DNA of 64,000 bases from Pseudomonas sp. Irchel 3A7. GTDB taxonomy: Bacteria; Pseudomonadota; Gammaproteobacteria; Pseudomonadales; Pseudomonadaceae. The notes beneath the pieces are model-generated. The model saw only the letters and a list, made by a program, of their open reading frames with translations. It did no database searches and had not been told where the DNA came from. The translations under genes and the position numbers were made by a program. Below are positions 18,515 through 27,446 of the stretch, in pieces (the stretch's first letter is position 1; the number at the start of each line of letters is the position of its first letter). The stretch spans positions 124,001 to 188,000 of the forward strand of contig NZ_FYED01000016.1 of assembly GCF_900187565.1 (NCBI RefSeq). The letters are read 5' to 3'.

Positions 18515-19657
18515 GTGGCTGTTCAATTATTTGTTCCGAATTTCAGAGTAGATGAATGTCTTGAAGGGATTCGAGAGTGTCTTGAAAAAGGCTGGACAGG
18601 ACTTGGCTTCAAGACTATTCAATTTGAAGATTCCTGGAAAGAGTATACTGGCCTGCCGCATGCTCACTTTCTGAGTTCAAACACTGTCGGCCTGCATCTG
18701 GCTTTCCATATGATGAAAGCCAAGTATGGTTGGTCTGACGATGCCGAAGTCATTACGACACCATTAACTTTCGTTTCGACAAACCACGCGATTCTTGAAG
18801 CAAAACTCACCCCGGTATTTGCCGATGTCGATGAGTCTCTCTGCCTTGATCCAGTTGATGTTGAGAAGAAAATCACCGATAAAACAAAGGCTCTAATCTT
18901 TGTTGGGCTGGGTGGTAATACTGGTCAATACGACAAAGTACTCAAGCTCTGTAAAGATCGTGGCATCAAAGTTGTGCTTGATGCTGCGCATATGTCGGGA
19001 ACTCGAGTTGATGGTAAGCACATTGGCCATGATGCCGACGTAACTGTCTTCAGTTTCCAAGCTGTGAAAAACCTGGCTACAGCTGACTCTGGGATGATTT
19101 GCTTTGCTGACGCTGAAGATGATGCTCATGCCCGTAAGCTGACATGGCTTGGCATCAATAAGGATACTTATGCTCGCACTGCCAGTCAGGGCGCTTATAA
19201 GTGGATGTATGATGTTGAGGAGTTAGGCTTTAAATACCATGGTAACTCAATCATGGCAGCCATTGGCCTTGTCTCCTTGAAATATCTTGATCGGGACAAT
19301 GCTTATCGTCGTCAACTGGCAGCATGGTACCAGGAGGGGCTGGAAGAGGACGAGTTGATCCGTATCGTCCAAGTAGCACCAGGATGCGAGTCTTCCCGCC
19401 ATCTGTTCCAGGTTCGTGTTGCAAAGCGTGACGAAGTGTTAATGGCCCTGAATGAGAATGAGATATATCCTGGGGTGCATTATCGTGATAATACCGAGTA
19501 TAAGCTTTATAGCTTCGGTGCTGGCACGTGCCCTGTGGCGCATGAGATAAGTAAAGAACTTATTTCTTTGCCAATGCACATGGGCGTTACCAAGCAGGAT
19601 GTTGATTTCATTGTCTCTAAGCTTAAGGAAATCGTCAGAATTAGCGTCGATTCTTAA
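18515..19657 (+). CDS. DegT/DnrJ/EryC1 family sugar aminotransferase
   Basis: A 380-aa PLP enzyme of the sugar aminotransferase family. GLGFKTIQFEDSW, TTPLTFVSTNHAIL, VVLDAAHMSG and the lysine-bearing FSFQAVKNLATADSG (usual form SFxxxKxxxxGEGG) are recognisable. Such enzymes aminate keto sugars. RmlA and RmlB in this locus make dTDP-4-keto-6-deoxyglucose, a usual substrate, and a PglD-like acyltransferase lies at 25.2 kb, so a dTDP-4-acylamino-4,6-dideoxyhexose is a reasonable product; this is inference. GTG start; the last gene before a strong terminator. Confidence 0.88.
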   Translation: MAVQLFVPNFRVDECLEGIRECLEKGWTGLGFKTIQFEDSWKEYTGLPHAHFLSSNTVGLHLAFHMMKAKYGWSDDAEVITTPLTFVSTNHAILEAKLTPVFADVDESLCLDPVDVEKKITDKTKALIFVGLGGNTGQYDKVLKLCKDRGIKVVLDAAHMSGTRVDGKHIGHDADVTVFSFQAVKNLATADSGMICFADAEDDAHARKLTWLGINKDTYARTASQGAYKWMYDVEELGFKYHGNSIMAAIGLVSLKYLDRDNAYRRQLAAWYQEGLEEDELIRIVQVAPGCESSRHLFQVRVAKRDEVLMALNENEIYPGVHYRDNTEYKLYSFGAGTCPVAHEISKELISLPMHMGVTKQDVDFIVSKLKEIVRISVDS

Positions 19658-19672
19658 GTTGTGATTTGAAAT

Positions 19673-19708
19673 GCTCCAGTCACTGTACTTCAGTGCTGGA
19701 GCGTTTTA
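19673..19708 (+). terminator. Rho-independent terminator after the aminotransferase
   Basis: Long hairpin GCTCCAG-T-CACTG / CAGTG-CTGGAGC with loop TACTT, followed by GTTTTA, 15 bases after the stop codon. It separates the wzm–wzt–aminotransferase unit from the glycosyltransferases. Confidence 0.85.
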
Positions 19709-19897
19709 TGGGGTAAGTGGTAAACCGCTAATTATTCTGGCGGCCTTTTTTATTGTGATGTGTTGTTTGTTTTTTATGTGTTGTTAATAAATAATAGTAA
19801 TTATTTATCAGAATTCGTTGTAGATAAAACTGGATTTTAATAAGTAAGCTGAAAGCCGCAAAGATACGTAAGTCAACCTGGTAATTATGGAATTTTT

Positions 19898-21157
19898 ATG
19901 TCGCTCAACAGAATTAACTTTTGGATTGAGGGTGATATTTCCACGACGAGGATTATTTCTCGCCTGCTGAATGATGTAGTCGGTGAAGGTAATTGCCATA
20001 CAGAGTTGTTGACAAATATTGATTGGGCATCTTTAAGTAGTGGTTCGAATATTTTTTGCCGTGTAAGCGATCCCAGGTTTCGCTGGCTTCCTGCGTACTT
20101 ACGAAAAAACGGCATTACTTATGCCTATTATTTGGATGATAACTTTTGGAAAATAACTGGCACAAGTGAATTGGCACGTTATTACCAGTCGGAAAGGGTT
20201 GTAAGTGCTCTGGACGAATTTGTTCGAGGGGCAGCATTTGTAATTACTCACAATAAGATGCTGGCTGACTTCATTGCTCAACGCTTTCCAGGAGTCAAAT
20301 GTGATCTTTTGCCTGTTCCATTTGACATGTCACTTATTCGAGAAATTGAGAGCAGTACAGAATCCAGATCGGATTCAAGCCCAGTGGTTGGATACGCTGG
20401 AGGTTTCAAGGAAGAGGAATTCAAGTTCCTTGAACCGGTAGTCAAGCAGCTTGGTAAAGAGCGTCCCGACATTCGTTTCGAGTTTATCGGAGGCATATCT
20501 GATAGCTTGCGTGCCCTGAATAACGTTCAGTGGTTTCCTGGCTCTTCGGATTATGCGGCTTTTCTGTCTTTCAAAATTTCTCGAAAATGGACAGTTGGTC
20601 TCGCGCCGCTGATGGAAAGTGAATTCAACGCTTCTAAAACTAACAATAAATTTAGAGAGTATGGTGGTTGCCATATTCCTGGTGTATACAGCAACACAAG
20701 CCCGTATATTGAATCTATCCGTTCAGGAGAGTCTGGGATCTTAGTAAAAAATACTACCGAGGCTTGGATTGATGCGATAAAAAGGTTAATAGATGACAAG
20801 GGTTTAAATGAAAAGGTAACACAGGGCGCCTACGATTTTGTGGATGAAAATTATTCTCACGAGTCCATTGCGCCGATTTGGAAAGTTGCACTTTCAAAAA
20901 TTCCTGAAAGCCCCCCATCGACAGCATTGTCACGATTCCGGTTTAGCTATGTTAAGCGTTATCATTCACATAATTTGCCACTGATTGCCATTGCATTGGC
21001 GAATTCAGATCACCCAGTCACATTGATCAAAATTCTGTTGAAGAGAAAAATTACAGCCTTTTTAAGTCGTTTAACGATTAAGCATATTGTGTTGCTGATT
21101 GCATTATTTTCATTGATTGTTGCGAATTTCTACTTCATTAAGGCTGGCGCTGCGTGA
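19898..21157 (+). CDS. Putative glycosyltransferase with C-terminal membrane anchor
   Basis: A 419-aa protein. The middle holds GT-B-like features: LLPVPFD, VVGYAGGFKEEE, and near the end of the domain KFREYGGCHIPGVYSN with ESGILVKNTTEAW, similar to the donor-binding part of family 4 transferases. The N-terminal half is poorly conserved. A hydrophobic segment near the C-terminus (IKHIVLLIALFSLIVANFYF) suggests it is tied to the membrane. It is AT-rich and overlaps the next gene by 4 bases (GTGA). Sugar and acceptor are unknown. Confidence 0.72.
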   Translation: MSLNRINFWIEGDISTTRIISRLLNDVVGEGNCHTELLTNIDWASLSSGSNIFCRVSDPRFRWLPAYLRKNGITYAYYLDDNFWKITGTSELARYYQSERVVSALDEFVRGAAFVITHNKMLADFIAQRFPGVKCDLLPVPFDMSLIREIESSTESRSDSSPVVGYAGGFKEEEFKFLEPVVKQLGKERPDIRFEFIGGISDSLRALNNVQWFPGSSDYAAFLSFKISRKWTVGLAPLMESEFNASKTNNKFREYGGCHIPGVYSNTSPYIESIRSGESGILVKNTTEAWIDAIKRLIDDKGLNEKVTQGAYDFVDENYSHESIAPIWKVALSKIPESPPSTALSRFRFSYVKRYHSHNLPLIAIALANSDHPVTLIKILLKRKITAFLSRLTIKHIVLLIALFSLIVANFYFIKAGAA

Positions 21158-22500
21158 CAAAAAAAATAGTCATGGTTTTATGCAGTGACATTGTCGGACT
21201 GAAGATGGCCGGTCCAGCAATTAGATGTGTAGAAATTGCAAAGGTACTCTCTGAGTTTTTTACGGTAAAACTGTGCGCGCCTCGAATCGACGATAATGTT
21301 AGCTTCTCTTTCGAGATGTGCAGTGTTGCTGATTCGAGATTCAAGCCATGGGCTAAGTCCGCCGACATAATCATTGTCCAAGGGGATGCACTTAGAACTC
21401 ATCCATTTCTGAAAAAAAACAAAGCGACCTTGGTTGCCGACCTCTACTGTCCTGTTCCTCTTGAGTATCACCAGGCTTCTGAAGGTCTGGATCTTGATGT
21501 GAGGGGGGGGACCAGTAATTTTTTATCTGATGTGCTTCACGAACAACTTGTTTATGCTGATCACTTTCTTTGCGCGAGTGAAAAACAACTGCAGTTTTGG
21601 CTGGGAGCCTTGACGCTGGCGGGGCGTGTAAATGCTCATCGATGGCCGCAAGCCAGTCACGCAAATGTTTCAGATCTTATCTCGATTTTGCCATTTGGTT
21701 TGTCTGCGCTGAAACCAGTGCTAACCAAACGGGCCCTACGTTCGCAGTTTGATATTCCCCACGATGATTTTGTTCTTGTTTGGGGGGGCGGGCTTTATCA
21801 GTGGTTCGATCCTCTGACACCAATTAGAGCAGTACATCGATTAGTTTCGGAGGGGCGGCGTGTACACCTTGTGTTCATTGGTGTGACCCATCCTAATCCA
21901 GATATTGTTCAACATGATATGTGTGCCAGGGCCGTCGAACTGGCTTCTGAGTTGGGACTGAGCGGGAAGTTCGTTCATTTCAATTTTGGCTGGGTCGACT
22001 ATCACGATCGCCATAATTTTCTATTGGACGCGGACATTGGCATCAGTTCTCACTTTGATAATCCTGAGACTCGCTTTTCATTTCGCACCAGGATGCTGGA
22101 TTATCTCTGGTGCGGTCTGCCAATAATCGCTACCAAAGGCGATGTCTTTGGTGATGCCCTAGCTGTTGAACAAGTAGGTATAGCTGTTGATTATGAAGAT
22201 GAGGATGCTTGGGTAAAGGCCATAGCATTCGTGATGAATGATCGAAACGCGCTTGAAAAGTTTCACAAAAAATCGCTTCAATATTCTGAGCGTTTCCACT
22301 GGGATCTGATAGTAAGACCTCTGGTCACGCGGTTTGAGACTATATTAAACGCACCCGATCGAACGCTTGTTAGACGTCATTACTTAGCCCGAACTAGTTC
22401 AGTTCAACTGTTCAGCCGCTTACGACAGATTCATGCATCAGGTGGTGTTAAATCGCTGTTTTTCGCGTTTTACAGACGTACCAAGAGAGTTTTCAAGTGA
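21154..22500 (+). CDS. Family 4 (GT-B) glycosyltransferase
   Basis: A 448-aa protein with two Rossmann-like halves. The N-terminus KIVMVLCSDIVGLKMAGPAIR matches the glycine-rich acceptor loop of GT4; LVWGGGLYQWFDPLTP opens the second half; SFRTRMLDYLWCGLPIIATKGD is the donor-binding part. Coupled to the previous gene by GTGA. A run of eight Gs (21503–21510) lies inside the coding frame at about codon 117–119, where a slip of one base would truncate the protein; another run of seven lies at 21782–21788. Confidence 0.82.
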   Translation: MTKKIVMVLCSDIVGLKMAGPAIRCVEIAKVLSEFFTVKLCAPRIDDNVSFSFEMCSVADSRFKPWAKSADIIIVQGDALRTHPFLKKNKATLVADLYCPVPLEYHQASEGLDLDVRGGTSNFLSDVLHEQLVYADHFLCASEKQLQFWLGALTLAGRVNAHRWPQASHANVSDLISILPFGLSALKPVLTKRALRSQFDIPHDDFVLVWGGGLYQWFDPLTPIRAVHRLVSEGRRVHLVFIGVTHPNPDIVQHDMCARAVELASELGLSGKFVHFNFGWVDYHDRHNFLLDADIGISSHFDNPETRFSFRTRMLDYLWCGLPIIATKGDVFGDALAVEQVGIAVDYEDEDAWVKAIAFVMNDRNALEKFHKKSLQYSERFHWDLIVRPLVTRFETILNAPDRTLVRRHYLARTSSVQLFSRLRQIHASGGVKSLFFAFYRRTKRVFK

Positions 22501-22569
22501 TTACTCTTGAGGTTTCCAATCGTGGACTTTCAAAGTGTTGCCGGAACGGCGTTATTTTTCGAGTTTTTT

Positions 22570-23496
22570 ATGAATAGTCAGGTGTCATCAGTCTGTGCCG
22601 TAGTCATCACCTACCATCCCGATTTGGCGAACTTAAAGAATTTGCTTAATTCGCTGGCACTTCAGGTTGATCACATTGTCATTGTGGACAATGGCTCCCC
22701 TGAGTGTTTAGAGAGTTTTGTGGTGTCAGAGGGGCATCTTAATAATCTGGTTGTGTTAAGACTGGGTGATAATTTGGGAATTGCTCATGCGCAGAATGTC
22801 GGTATCGAATATGCGCGCAAATCTGGTTCCACCTACGTTGCATTATTCGATCAGGATAGTTGTCCAGACGCGAATATGATTAAAAAGTTGAATTTGGCAG
22901 CTACTGGTTTGCGACTTGCAGGTATACCGCTAGCCGCTGTTGCTCCGTGTTACAAAGACACGCAGGGGGGGGTGTTATCGAGCTTTGTGCGCGTAGGTGT
23001 TTTGGGATTCAAGCGAACACCCTGTGTCGAGGGTGGAGGGCCGATCGAAGCTGATTTCTTGATATCTTCTGGCTCGCTTATCCCTCTCTCCGCCATTGAC
23101 CAAATTGGTGATATGGACGCGAGTTTGTTTATCGATCATGTTGATACTGAATGGTGCTTTAGGGCTAAATCTAAAGAATACAGACTCTTTGGAGTACCCG
23201 ATGCAGTGATGCTTCATTCAATTGGTGACCGCAGAATAAGGTTCTGGTTTTTACGGTGGAGGACAGTTCCGTATCATTCGCCGTTTCGCTATTATTATAT
23301 GTTTAGAAATAGCATACTTCTTCAACGCAGATCCTATATGCCATTGAATTGGAAGTTTGCAGATATGGCGAGATGCTTGCGGGCATTGGTTTTCTTTGGG
23401 CTCTTTTCGACGTCGCGGAGCGCGTGTTTGAAAATGATGCTCAAAGGCACGTTGGATGGAGTGGCCGGCGTAACTGGGAAACTCAAACAAGAGTAG
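22570..23496 (+). CDS. Family 2 glycosyltransferase, rhamnosyltransferase-like
   Basis: A 308-aa GT-A enzyme: VCAVVITYHPD, IVDNGSPE, NLGIAHAQNVGI and the metal-binding VALFDQDSCPD. The FDQDS form is characteristic of the RfbF/WbbL-like rhamnosyltransferases, so dTDP-rhamnose is the likeliest donor. I chose ATG 22570; a TTG at 22507 would add 21 residues without family likeness. An in-frame G8 run (22965–22972) lies in the middle of the gene, the second such tract in two adjacent transferase genes. Confidence 0.82.
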   Translation: MNSQVSSVCAVVITYHPDLANLKNLLNSLALQVDHIVIVDNGSPECLESFVVSEGHLNNLVVLRLGDNLGIAHAQNVGIEYARKSGSTYVALFDQDSCPDANMIKKLNLAATGLRLAGIPLAAVAPCYKDTQGGVLSSFVRVGVLGFKRTPCVEGGGPIEADFLISSGSLIPLSAIDQIGDMDASLFIDHVDTEWCFRAKSKEYRLFGVPDAVMLHSIGDRRIRFWFLRWRTVPYHSPFRYYYMFRNSILLQRRSYMPLNWKFADMARCLRALVFFGLFSTSRSACLKMMLKGTLDGVAGVTGKLKQE

Positions 23497-23812
23497 AGAT
23501 ATTATTTGCGTGAGTGTGTGTGGTAGTTCGGAATGCCCGGACATTCAGATGTATAGTAAAGCCCCTCTGTTTTTATGGTCGCTCACAGCGTGAGCGACCT
23601 ACAATTCTTCAACACATATTAGTGTTGGTCGCATCGCCCTGCAAGAATAGTGCTTGTTCAAGTCGTGAGCCCAAGTCGCTTGATGTGCGTGCTGCTTCGA
23701 TTTTTTTGCTACACTGATTAAAGATAATGTCGAACTGATGAAAATTTGATTATATTGTCTCTTTAGATATAGTCAGGATTGAATGGTGCGAGTTAATACT
23801 GGAGTGATATTT
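23497..23812. repeat. Intergenic region with a 10-bp perfect palindrome
   Basis: No gene is visible in these 316 bases. GGTCGCTCAC (23577–23586) is followed after three bases by GTGAGCGACC (23590–23599), a hairpin in REP-like context (TTGTAGGTCGCTCACGC on the other strand) but different from the REPIN family elsewhere in the window. The rest is AT-rich and likely includes the promoter of the next gene. Confidence 0.6.
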
Positions 23813-24904
23813 ATGCCTCTGGTTTCTGTACTTCTACCAACATATAGCCGAAATGCATCAGGTTACCTGCGTGATGCAATTATGAGCGTATTAGAGCAAG
23901 ATATGCCTGATTTCGAGCTATTTGTAGTTGATGATGGGTCCGTTGATGATTCGGCTTCCACTATTTCTGATATTGCTGCCAAAGACTCCCGCGTTCGTCA
24001 TGTCCGGTTTGAGGAGAATATTGGTCTGCCTGCATTCACTTGTGGGTTTGCCTTCAGGCAAACCAGTGGTGAGTTTATTGCCTGGCAATTCGATGATTGT
24101 GTCTGGAAGCCTGATCTTCTAAGTTCGTTGATTGAAGTTGCGAAATGCAATCCTGATGCGGGGATGGTCTATGCTCAAGCGCAAATGAACTTAGGCGATT
24201 CATCCAGTATTCTCGGAGAGGTTTTTGATCGAGAAACTCTATTACAGCGTAATATCATACCTAATTGTTCTACGTTGATTCGTCGAAGCGTTTTTTTAAA
24301 AACTGGATGGTTTGATCCCAGTGTTTTGCTAAAGCGTGTATGTGATTACGATATGTGGGTTCGTATATCACAAGGTTTTGAACTGCTCTTTCTTGAAAAG
24401 GTTCTGGCGGTAGAGAATGGGATGTCACTTCCTGATTCCCTGGGGAATAGTGTTACATTGTATGCTTCTCTTGCCAAGAAATACCAAGAGTGCAATCGCA
24501 CATCATATCTACAAATTCAAAATATTGATAATTGGGATCCATATAAGGCTTCCGAATGGATGGATGAACTCGAAAAGGAGCAGTTTGCGCAAATACTTTT
24601 TGAACATTTTCTAAGAATCAAAAAGTACAAGAAAGCGGTGTCGATGGTTTGTGAGACGTTGCCTGCTAAATTTATTGGAGGGGGTGTTGATGTAACAGGG
24701 TATGGTCCTGATATTCTTCAAGAAGTATTTGTTTGGTATATTGGAAGGCTCAATGAAGGTAAGCAAAGGCGCGAGACCGAGCTTTGCGAGTATATCAGTA
24801 ATCAAGCTAATTATATCGAAAATCAACAATCCTATATCGATCGACAACATAAGATGATTAGCGATTTACAACTCAAAGCGTCGGAAGACGATGCGCAAGG
24901 TTGA
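23813..24904 (+). CDS. Family 2 glycosyltransferase with C-terminal heptad repeats
   Basis: A 363-aa protein. Residues 1–~220 are a GT-A domain: PLVSVLLPTYSRNASGYL, LFVVDDGSVDDS, and QFDDCVWKPDLL as the acidic motif. Then ~110 helical residues follow, ending in the heptads YISNQAN-YIENQQS-YIDRQHK and a fourth, weaker one, a probable coiled coil for oligomerisation or membrane-surface docking. ATG 23813 has GGAG 8 bases upstream; an ATG at 23783 would add ten residues. Stands alone, with AT-rich gaps on both sides. Donor unknown. Confidence 0.82.
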   Translation: MPLVSVLLPTYSRNASGYLRDAIMSVLEQDMPDFELFVVDDGSVDDSASTISDIAAKDSRVRHVRFEENIGLPAFTCGFAFRQTSGEFIAWQFDDCVWKPDLLSSLIEVAKCNPDAGMVYAQAQMNLGDSSSILGEVFDRETLLQRNIIPNCSTLIRRSVFLKTGWFDPSVLLKRVCDYDMWVRISQGFELLFLEKVLAVENGMSLPDSLGNSVTLYASLAKKYQECNRTSYLQIQNIDNWDPYKASEWMDELEKEQFAQILFEHFLRIKKYKKAVSMVCETLPAKFIGGGVDVTGYGPDILQEVFVWYIGRLNEGKQRRETELCEYISNQANYIENQQSYIDRQHKMISDLQLKASEDDAQG

Positions 24905-25176
24905 TCGTCACATAAGCGTGCGCCCCGAAGGATTTTCCGTGTTGATCATTTGAAATTGGACCCGCGCAGCGCGCTTGTGAATAAGCTATTGCATCAAGGA
25001 TGCCTTACGTACCTATATACGCAGCGAATATCTGATCAGTGCGCACGGATTGAAGTCGAGCGGTTGTACGGCTTGGATTTTATTATTTCGATGGTGCTGC
25101 CTTGCGTATCAATTTGCTATACTTCCTTTCGGGTCGAAAGTTAAATGCAGCCACGCTAAAAACGGACGTATAGGCA

Positions 25177-25893
25177 ATGACACAAAATACATGCGAAACG
25201 AAATCTGATAGCAAATTACCATCTGTCTTGCTATGGGGGGCTAAAAGCAAGGCCCGGATTATCGAAGAGATGTTAAAAGAAAGTAATAGTGGTCTGGCTG
25301 ACATCATTTTTGATAATACACTTCAAGCTGCTCCATTTGAAACGCCAGCGTTGTTTATTAACGATGTCAATGTCCTTAGGTCAAGTGTATCTCGAGTCAC
25401 GCACTATGTGGTTTGTATTGGCGGTGAGCATGGTTACGCAAGGGTAAGAACGGCGGAGTATTTAGAAAGGGCCGGACTAAGTCCCGTAACCCTCATTCAT
25501 GAAAGGAGTTTTGTTGAACCTACAGCATCAGTTGGAGTTGGCTGTCAGATCATGCCAGGTGCTGTAGTGCACAAGTTCAGTACCATTGGGAAACATACAA
25601 TAATAAATACTAACGCTACTGTTGACCACGAGTGCACTATTGGTGATGGCGTTCACGTGATGGGTAACGCAGCTATTACAGGCATGGTCGAAATAGGCAA
25701 CTATGCAACCATAGGTACAAATGCAACCATATTTCCTTTCGTCAAAATCGGTGAAGGCGCATTTGTGGGGGCCGGTGCGGTTGTGACGAAAGATGTAGAG
25801 CCGTACACCGTCGTTACAGGAGTTCCAGCAAAGCCGATACGTAAAAATGAGCTGAAATTTTTTGAAGATGTACTTTTGCAGTTAGTGCGTTAA
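25177..25893 (+). CDS. PglD/NeuD-like sugar acyltransferase
   Basis: A 238-aa protein with the two-part build of PglD: an N-terminal Rossmann-like half (SVLLWGAKSKARIIEEML, VVCIGGEHGYARVR) and a C-terminal left-handed beta-helix of hexapeptide repeats (VGVGCQIMPGAVVHKFSTIG to PYTVVTGVPAKPIRK) with the catalytic histidine in ATVDHECTIGDG. Such enzymes acylate amino sugars bound to UDP or dTDP with acetyl-CoA. The partner aminotransferase is probably the DegT gene at 18.5 kb. The 272 bases upstream hold no gene. Confidence 0.85.
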   Translation: MTQNTCETKSDSKLPSVLLWGAKSKARIIEEMLKESNSGLADIIFDNTLQAAPFETPALFINDVNVLRSSVSRVTHYVVCIGGEHGYARVRTAEYLERAGLSPVTLIHERSFVEPTASVGVGCQIMPGAVVHKFSTIGKHTIINTNATVDHECTIGDGVHVMGNAAITGMVEIGNYATIGTNATIFPFVKIGEGAFVGAGAVVTKDVEPYTVVTGVPAKPIRKNELKFFEDVLLQLVR

Positions 25894-26465
25894 TTCAATA
25901 CCTTAATTACTGACACCCATACCCTGTATTTTTGCCATCCAATGGACGTGTGTCTGGTTCACCTCCAGGCACACGCACTCGCTTTCCTTTCACGTATAGA
26001 CTGCTACATCGCATTACGATTAATGCTCGGGTTGTGCATTCGTTCGATAGATCGCAGGATGAACCAGGGCCGGGCCAATGTAAAATAGGCCTTCGGAATG
26101 GGGCTGCCGCTTCGGGTCAGGGCGGGCAGTGGATTTGTTTCGAGTACAAAATCCACATGCCGAACGATACGATCCGAGGGCTCGGGGTGACTGGTTCAGG
26201 AGTTGTTTGGTCGCTTCCGAAGCTCAAGACTATGGCGCGGACTGACTTTGGACGTACAATCACGAACGTCCGGCGCTCGGCCGCATCCCCCTTATCAGAA
26301 GTTGGCACCTGCGGCTTGATTTTCAGTCTGGGGGGGGCACTGGAGATGAGCGGATTCAACTGGTAATTCAGAAATCGGCCAGTGTCCGGTTGCCGACAGT
26401 CGGTAAGTGGTCGAGAAAGAAACCAAAGCTTCGGAAAATGAAGAAAATGAGACTGATGACGCCGT
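25894..26465. other. Gene-poor stretch, possible remnant
   Basis: These 572 bases return to GC-rich sequence. A strong hairpin GTGTGTCTGG/CCAGGCACAC (25948–25974) follows the acyltransferase gene and may end transcription, though no T-run follows. Open frames exist on both strands (25932–26366 rightward) but lack family likeness and ribosome sites. A G8 run lies at 26330–26337. I regard it as non-coding, perhaps the scar of a lost gene. Confidence 0.5.
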
Positions 26466-27446
26466 ATGATGATCATAGAAGATAAGTATATAAAGTTGTC
26501 GATCGTTGTGCCTGTCTACCGAAGTGCTACCATTTTGCCGACGCTGGTACAGCAGACACAGGAAGCGATGATTAAGGAGGGGCTGTCAGGCTCGTTCGAA
26601 CTGATCCTCGTAAATGATGCCGGACCCGATAATAGCTGGGCGGTCATTCAGTCCCTTGCTGCGACACATGATTTTGTACGCGGCATCGACCTGCGAAAAA
26701 ACGCCGGGCAACACAATGCAATAATGGCAGGGCTCAATCACGTTCGCGGTCAATTTGTCGCAATCATGGACGATGATCTTCAACACCCTCCAACCGCCCT
26801 CGGAGACATGGTGAGAGCGCTCGAAAGTGGTTATGACGTCTGCTACACCCGATATCTGAATCGACAACATGCCTGGTGGAAAAAGGCTGGCAGCCGATTC
26901 AACGACGCTGTCGCTTCGGTTTTGCTGGACAAGCCTAAAGACTTGTATCTTTCTTCATTCAAGGCCATGCGGCGAGAAATCGTTGAAGATATCGTCAAGT
27001 ATGATGGTCCATATGCCTATGTCGATGGCCTGATCCTGAATGTCACACAGTCCTTTACCACTATCGATATTGTCCACCTCGCACGGTATGAGGGAGAAAG
27101 TAATTATAACTTTCGGCGACTGTTGTCACTTTGGCTGAAAATGGCCACAAGCTTCTCGATTCTGCCTCTGCGAATCGCTACTTACCTGGGGTTTGTGCTG
27201 ACAGCTCTCAGTTTGGTTACAGTTGTTTTTGTGGGTGGGGCGAAAATACTTAATCCAGAATATCAAGCAGGCTGGGGATCATTGATTGCCATTATGCTGT
27301 TTATCGGTGGTATTCAAACATTATGTATAGGAATGGTAGGGGAATACCTGGGGCGGACTTATCTGAAATTAAACGGCAAGCAGCAGTTCATTATTGGTAG
27401 CACTACATGGCAAGGAACGGGATTACATGAACAAACCCGAGTTTGA
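26466..27446 (+). CDS. GtrB-like polyprenyl-phosphate glycosyltransferase
   Basis: A 326-aa protein of the DPM1/GtrB/ArnC group: LSIVVPVYRS, LVNDAGPDNSW, NAGQHNAIMAGL, and the metal-binding IMDDDLQHPP. Two C-terminal membrane spans (about residues 235–258 and 270–295) follow. These enzymes load a sugar from a nucleotide onto undecaprenyl phosphate for later transfer in the periplasm. The next two genes overlap in series (methyltransferase, GtrA), so this is a Gtr-like operon. It is one of two GtrB-like paralogues in the locus; the other is at 29.5 kb. Confidence 0.88.
   Translation: MMIIEDKYIKLSIVVPVYRSATILPTLVQQTQEAMIKEGLSGSFELILVNDAGPDNSWAVIQSLAATHDFVRGIDLRKNAGQHNAIMAGLNHVRGQFVAIMDDDLQHPPTALGDMVRALESGYDVCYTRYLNRQHAWWKKAGSRFNDAVASVLLDKPKDLYLSSFKAMRREIVEDIVKYDGPYAYVDGLILNVTQSFTTIDIVHLARYEGESNYNFRRLLSLWLKMATSFSILPLRIATYLGFVLTALSLVTVVFVGGAKILNPEYQAGWGSLIAIMLFIGGIQTLCIGMVGEYLGRTYLKLNGKQQFIIGSTTWQGTGLHEQTRV

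Noticed and set aside
25932..26366. Possible 144-aa gene in the gap before the GtrB-like gene
   Set aside because: No ribosome site, no family likeness, and an equally long frame on the other strand; most likely a remnant.
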